This document shows positions 61,120-64,000 of a stretch of 64,000 nucleotides of DNA, piece after piece. A program made the position numbers and the translations under genes. Position 1 is the stretch's first letter; the number at the start of each line of letters is the position of its first letter. The notes below the pieces were generated by a model. The model saw only the letters and a program-made list of their open reading frames with translations. It ran no database searches and was not told the origin of the DNA. The stretch covers positions 1 through 64,000 of the forward strand of contig SDZD01000026.1 in the NCBI GenBank assembly GCA_004172935.1, written 5' to 3'. Source of the DNA: a bacterium (lineage in GTDB: Bacteria; Armatimonadota; Abditibacteriia; Abditibacteriales; Abditibacteriaceae).

Positions 61120-61881
61120 ATGCAACGCACCTCTTCTTTAAAATATCTTGGTTTTACCTTGATAGAATTGCTGGTGGTTATCGCGATCATCGCTATCCTA
61201 GCCGCCATTTTGTTTCCCGTCTTCGCCCGTGCCCGCGAGAATGCCCGCCGCTCCTCCTGTCAGTCCAATCTGAAACAGGTCGGGCTTTCGTTCATGCAAT
61301 ACGCTCAGGACTACGACGAAGTCCAGCCCTTCGATGATCTGGGTTCGGTTGATGGGGTTTCGTGGTCGGGAATCTGGATGTATCGGATGCAGCCATACAT
61401 CAAGAGCTACCAGATTTTACGCTGTCCCAGCGATAGCAACGCCAATATCCCCGCCGCATTTCAGGGCAACAGTAGTTACGTCATCAACAACATGTACAAC
61501 AACATGGGAGATGGTAACTTCGGCGCCTTCTCCTCGCGAGTCGGCAGAATTCGCACTGTGTCGTTGGCTTCAATTAATTCGCCCTCGACGACCGTGATGG
61601 CGATGGATAACACCGGTGGCAACCAATGTGTGATGGCCGATAGCACTGGAGGGGGCACTTCCGGCTGGAATTGGGAGAGTGCCACCAACTTAACCACCAC
61701 CGGGCCTTTCAGGACGTGGCGCAATATCGGCGAACGCCATCTCGATACCTCGACAGTGCTTTGGTGTGATGGTCACGTCAAGTCAATGAAGTTCGACGCT
61801 CTGCGCAACAGCACAACCTCGGTGAATACACCCCAAGGACTAAAGACCCCGGTCTACACCCTATTCACTTCCGCTCAGTAA
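61120..61881 (+). CDS. DUF1559 prepilin-like protein (second copy)
   Basis: 253 residues. The same pattern as the protein at 49088: short leader, [20 protein letters not shown] as [40 protein letters not shown], then a variable beta-rich domain and a late [10 protein letters not shown] motif (the H-X9-DG type end). The leader would be processed by a prepilin peptidase. Sequence similarity of the first 65 residues with the other copy is very high, and low afterwards, which is the usual picture in this family. The gene has its own leader and terminator-like hairpin. Confidence 0.92.
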   Translation: MQRTSSLKYLGFTLIELLVVIAIIAILAAILFPVFARARENARRSSCQSNLKQVGLSFMQYAQDYDEVQPFDDLGSVDGVSWSGIWMYRMQPYIKSYQILRCPSDSNANIPAAFQGNSSYVINNMYNNMGDGNFGAFSSRVGRIRTVSLASINSPSTTVMAMDNTGGNQCVMADSTGGGTSGWNWESATNLTTTGPFRTWRNIGERHLDTSTVLWCDGHVKSMKFDALRNSTTSVNTPQGLKTPVYTLFTSAQ

Positions 61882-61919
61882 GATTCAGGACTCCATCAAA
61901 GTCCGCTAACCCGCTTATT

Positions 61920-61957
61920 GAAAGCGATACGATGGCAATTGCTATCGTATCGCTTTC
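61920..61957 (+). terminator. hairpin after the second DUF1559 gene
   Basis: GAAAGCGATACGAT and ATCGTATCGCTTTC (61920-61933, 61944-61957) form a perfect 14-base stem with a 10-base loop. It is 38 bases after the stop; no long T-tract follows. It ends 13 bases before the fucosidase start codon, so it could also affect initiation there. Confidence 0.7.
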
Positions 61958-61970
61958 GTGCCTTGGGAAT

Positions 61971-64000
61971 ATGAACAACGTTACAACTCTATTGCTCTTC
62001 GCAAAAAAAATTCAATTCAAAAAAGTGGCTGCTATTTCTTCACTCACCGTTTTGGCGGGTTGCCTCGCCCATACCGAACAACAGGTTGCCATCGCACAAA
62101 CTCCGGTGCCTACCGCTGGTTTTGCCCTTAAACCCAACGCCCCAATGTACGAGGTCGCGCCTCAAAAAGCGCTTAATCTGACAGATGAAGTCACCCTGGA
62201 GGCGTGGGTGCAGGCCGACCCTATGGGCAATGCTGGCGGGCGAATTTTGGATAAAGGAGTGCCTTTTTCGCTCGATGGCTATTTTCTGGACACATTCCCA
62301 AATAACTCGCTGCGTTTTTCGACGCAGGGCGGCGAGGTCTCCTTCGACGCCAAACTGCCCGCCAATCAGTGGAGCCATGTCGTCGGTGTTTACAGCGCTT
62401 CTAAGCGCATTTTGAAGCTTTACATCAATGGTCGTGAAGTCGCATCTAAAACCGATGGCGCTTTCGCGCCGATGAAATTGTCTGCTTCGCCACTGCGTAT
62501 TGGGGCCGATATGAGCGGCGACAATCGCTTTCGTGGCCGCATCCAGCGGGCCGCTATTTATGCGAGGGCGTTAACGAGCGAGGAGGTGGCGAAGCGGTTC
62601 GCTAATGGCACCCGACTCGACGGGACTCTCGGCGATTGGGTTTTTGCCAGCGCTCCCAAAGCGCAAATCAAACCTGCGTATGGTGGTCTTACATTGGAAC
62701 GCAATAGTGGAGTAAAACTGGTCGTTCCTGTGAGTTCCAAAGCTGTGCCTATGCAAAAAGGAAAATTCGAGCCGACGTGGGAATCGTTGCAACAATATCA
62801 AACGCCCGACTGGTATCGCGATGCTAAATTCGGCATCTGGGCGCACTGGGGGCCACAATGCGAACCCGAAGATGGCGACTGGTATGCACGCGGTATGTAC
62901 GATGAGGGCAGTGGGCAAAACAAATTCCACGTCAATCACTACGGCCCGCCATCGCAGTTCGGCTTCAAGGATGTCATTCATCGTTGGAAGGCCGAAAATT
63001 GGAATCCCGAAAAGCTGATGGCGCTTTACAAAAAAGCTGGCGCACAATACTTTTTCGCCCTCGCCAACCACCACGATAACTTCGATTTGTGGGACTCCAA
63101 ATACCAGCCGTGGAACTCGGTGAACATGGGGCCGAAGAAGGATTTGATCGGTGGATGGGCCAAGGCCGCGCGCGATAACGGCATGAAATTCGGCGTCAGC
63201 GTTCACGCCGCTCATGCGTGGACGTGGTACGAAACCGCGCAGCGCGCTGACAAAAATGGCCCTTACGCGGGTGTGCCCTACGATGCCAAGCTAACCAAGG
63301 CCGATGGTAAGGGCCAATGGTGGGAGGGCTATGACCCGCAAGACTTGTATGCCCAGAATCACGCCTTGAGCGTCGGAAGTGCCGATACGGGCAGAATCCA
63401 TTCGCAGTGGAACTGGGGCAATGGCGCCAGCATTCCCGATTCGGCTTACGTCGATAAGTTCTACAACCGCACTATTGACCTTATCAACAAGTACAACCCC
63501 GACTTGCTTTATTTCGACGATACCGCGCTTCCGTTGTGGCCTGTCAGCGACGCCGGACTCAAAATCGCCGCCGATTTCTACAACTCCAACATGAAGCGGC
63601 ATAACGGCAAGTTGGAGGCGGTGCTGTTCGGCAAAATTCTGGACGAAGAGCAACGTAAAGCGATGGTGTGGGACATTGAGCGCGGCCAGAGCAATGTCAT
63701 TGAGCCGTATGTGTGGCAAACCGATACTTGCATCGGTTCGTGGCACTATGACCGCAACGTTTATAACAACGGTTGGTACAAGAGCGCAAAAACCGTCGTT
63801 CATACCCTCGCCGATGTGGTTTCTAAAAACGGCAACCTGTTGCTCAGCGTCCCCGTGCGCGGCGATGGAACTATCGATGACAAAGAACTCGCTGTTGTAC
63901 AAGGCATCGCTGCGTGGATGGATGTGAACAAAGAGAGCATCTTTGGTACACGCCCCTGGAAGGTATTCGGTGAAGGCCCCGCTACCGACTCCGCGGCCCC
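61971..64000 (+). CDS. lipoprotein with LamG and GH29 alpha-L-fucosidase domains, 3' truncated
   Basis: The frame is open from the ATG at 61971 to the window edge (at least 676 residues). A hydrophobic segment ending in LAGC (Cys31) is a lipobox. Residues about 50-235 are a LamG/concanavalin-like domain (LTDEVTLEAWVQAD, QWSHVVGVYSASKRILKLYINGREV in two parts, FRGRIQRAAIYARALTSEEV). From about 265 onward is a GH29 catalytic domain: WYRDAKFGIWAHWGP, FFALANHHDNFDLWDS, KFGVSVHAAHAW and DLLYFDDT, where Asp516 is the likely nucleophile. NGNLLLSVPVRGDG closes the barrel. It would remove alpha-L-fucose from glycans at the cell surface. Confidence 0.92.
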   Translation, partial: MNNVTTLLLFAKKIQFKKVAAISSLTVLAGCLAHTEQQVAIAQTPVPTAGFALKPNAPMYEVAPQKALNLTDEVTLEAWVQADPMGNAGGRILDKGVPFSLDGYFLDTFPNNSLRFSTQGGEVSFDAKLPANQWSHVVGVYSASKRILKLYINGREVASKTDGAFAPMKLSASPLRIGADMSGDNRFRGRIQRAAIYARALTSEEVAKRFANGTRLDGTLGDWVFASAPKAQIKPAYGGLTLERNSGVKLVVPVSSKAVPMQKGKFEPTWESLQQYQTPDWYRDAKFGIWAHWGPQCEPEDGDWYARGMYDEGSGQNKFHVNHYGPPSQFGFKDVIHRWKAENWNPEKLMALYKKAGAQYFFALANHHDNFDLWDSKYQPWNSVNMGPKKDLIGGWAKAARDNGMKFGVSVHAAHAWTWYETAQRADKNGPYAGVPYDAKLTKADGKGQWWEGYDPQDLYAQNHALSVGSADTGRIHSQWNWGNGASIPDSAYVDKFYNRTIDLINKYNPDLLYFDDTALPLWPVSDAGLKIAADFYNSNMKRHNGKLEAVLFGKILDEEQRKAMVWDIERGQSNVIEPYVWQTDTCIGSWHYDRNVYNNGWYKSAKTVVHTLADVVSKNGNLLLSVPVRGDGTIDDKELAVVQGIAAWMDVNKESIFGTRPWKVFGEGPATDSAA

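Noticed and set aside
1..64000. tRNA, rRNA, CRISPR, transposase or prophage genes
   Set aside because: No cloverleaf, repeat-spacer series, transposase motif or phage structural gene was recognised on either strand; faint tRNAs could be missed without a covariance search.

Overview
The window looks like part of the chromosome of a diderm, saccharolytic bacterium, most likely Armatimonadota or a related lineage such as Abditibacteriota. The lineage is an inference. It rests on two DUF1559-type prepilin-like proteins that carry the [19 protein letters not shown] leader followed by a [12 protein letters not shown] segment, a combination I associate with that group. Other support is moderately high GC, many lipoproteins, a TolC outer-membrane channel and secreted glycan enzymes. 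No rRNA, tRNA, CRISPR array, transposase or prophage gene was seen.

Layout. 0-18.6 kb is a mixed housekeeping and accessory region: a 5'-truncated M16 peptidase, a small zinc-ribbon protein, a cyclophilin lipoprotein, a glutaredoxin-like protein, a PfkB kinase, two aldo/keto reductases, an oligogalacturonate-lyase-like propeller protein, an N-acyl-D-amino-acid deacylase, an SDR and an O-methyltransferase beside a TetR regulator, an amino-acid ABC importer with fused binding protein and permease, and a Gfo/Idh/MocA oxidoreductase. A 570-bp non-coding stretch (7713-8285) is packed with inverted and dispersed repeats.

17.5-24.1 kb holds the most unusual locus: a tightly overlapping run of GT4, PqqD-like (RRE) protein with a C-terminal tail, HPr-kinase-like ATPase, second GT4, GT2 and a PF14907-type nucleotidyltransferase, with a second nucleotidyltransferase of the same family divergent at the left edge. 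It has RiPP-like parts (RRE, HprK-like kinase) and glycan parts, but no recognisable precursor, radical SAM enzyme, cyclase or protease. It is the best candidate for a poorly described system.

24.2-35.4 kb is a potassium locus: a structured leader RNA, two extra small membrane proteins, kdpF, kdpA, kdpB, kdpC, a KimA-like K+ importer, a separate sensor kinase, a response regulator with an unknown output domain, and a KdpD protein reduced to its sensor (KdpD plus Usp) half. The usual KdpD/KdpE pair is thus split into three proteins.

35.5-49 kb holds ribBA, a serine hydrolase with N-terminal tandem-repeat domains, an orphan membrane histidine kinase, a MacB/HlyD/TolC-type efflux operon with an embedded 60-aa protein, and a divergently transcribed OmpR-type two-component system that probably controls it. 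49-64 kb carries two DUF1559 proteins, a GH42 beta-galactosidase, a large secreted toroid-like protein, a double-STN protein, ppc, htpX, an orphan moaC and a lipoprotein with LamG and GH29 alpha-L-fucosidase domains that runs off the right edge. Several convergent gene pairs are separated by strong hairpin terminators.
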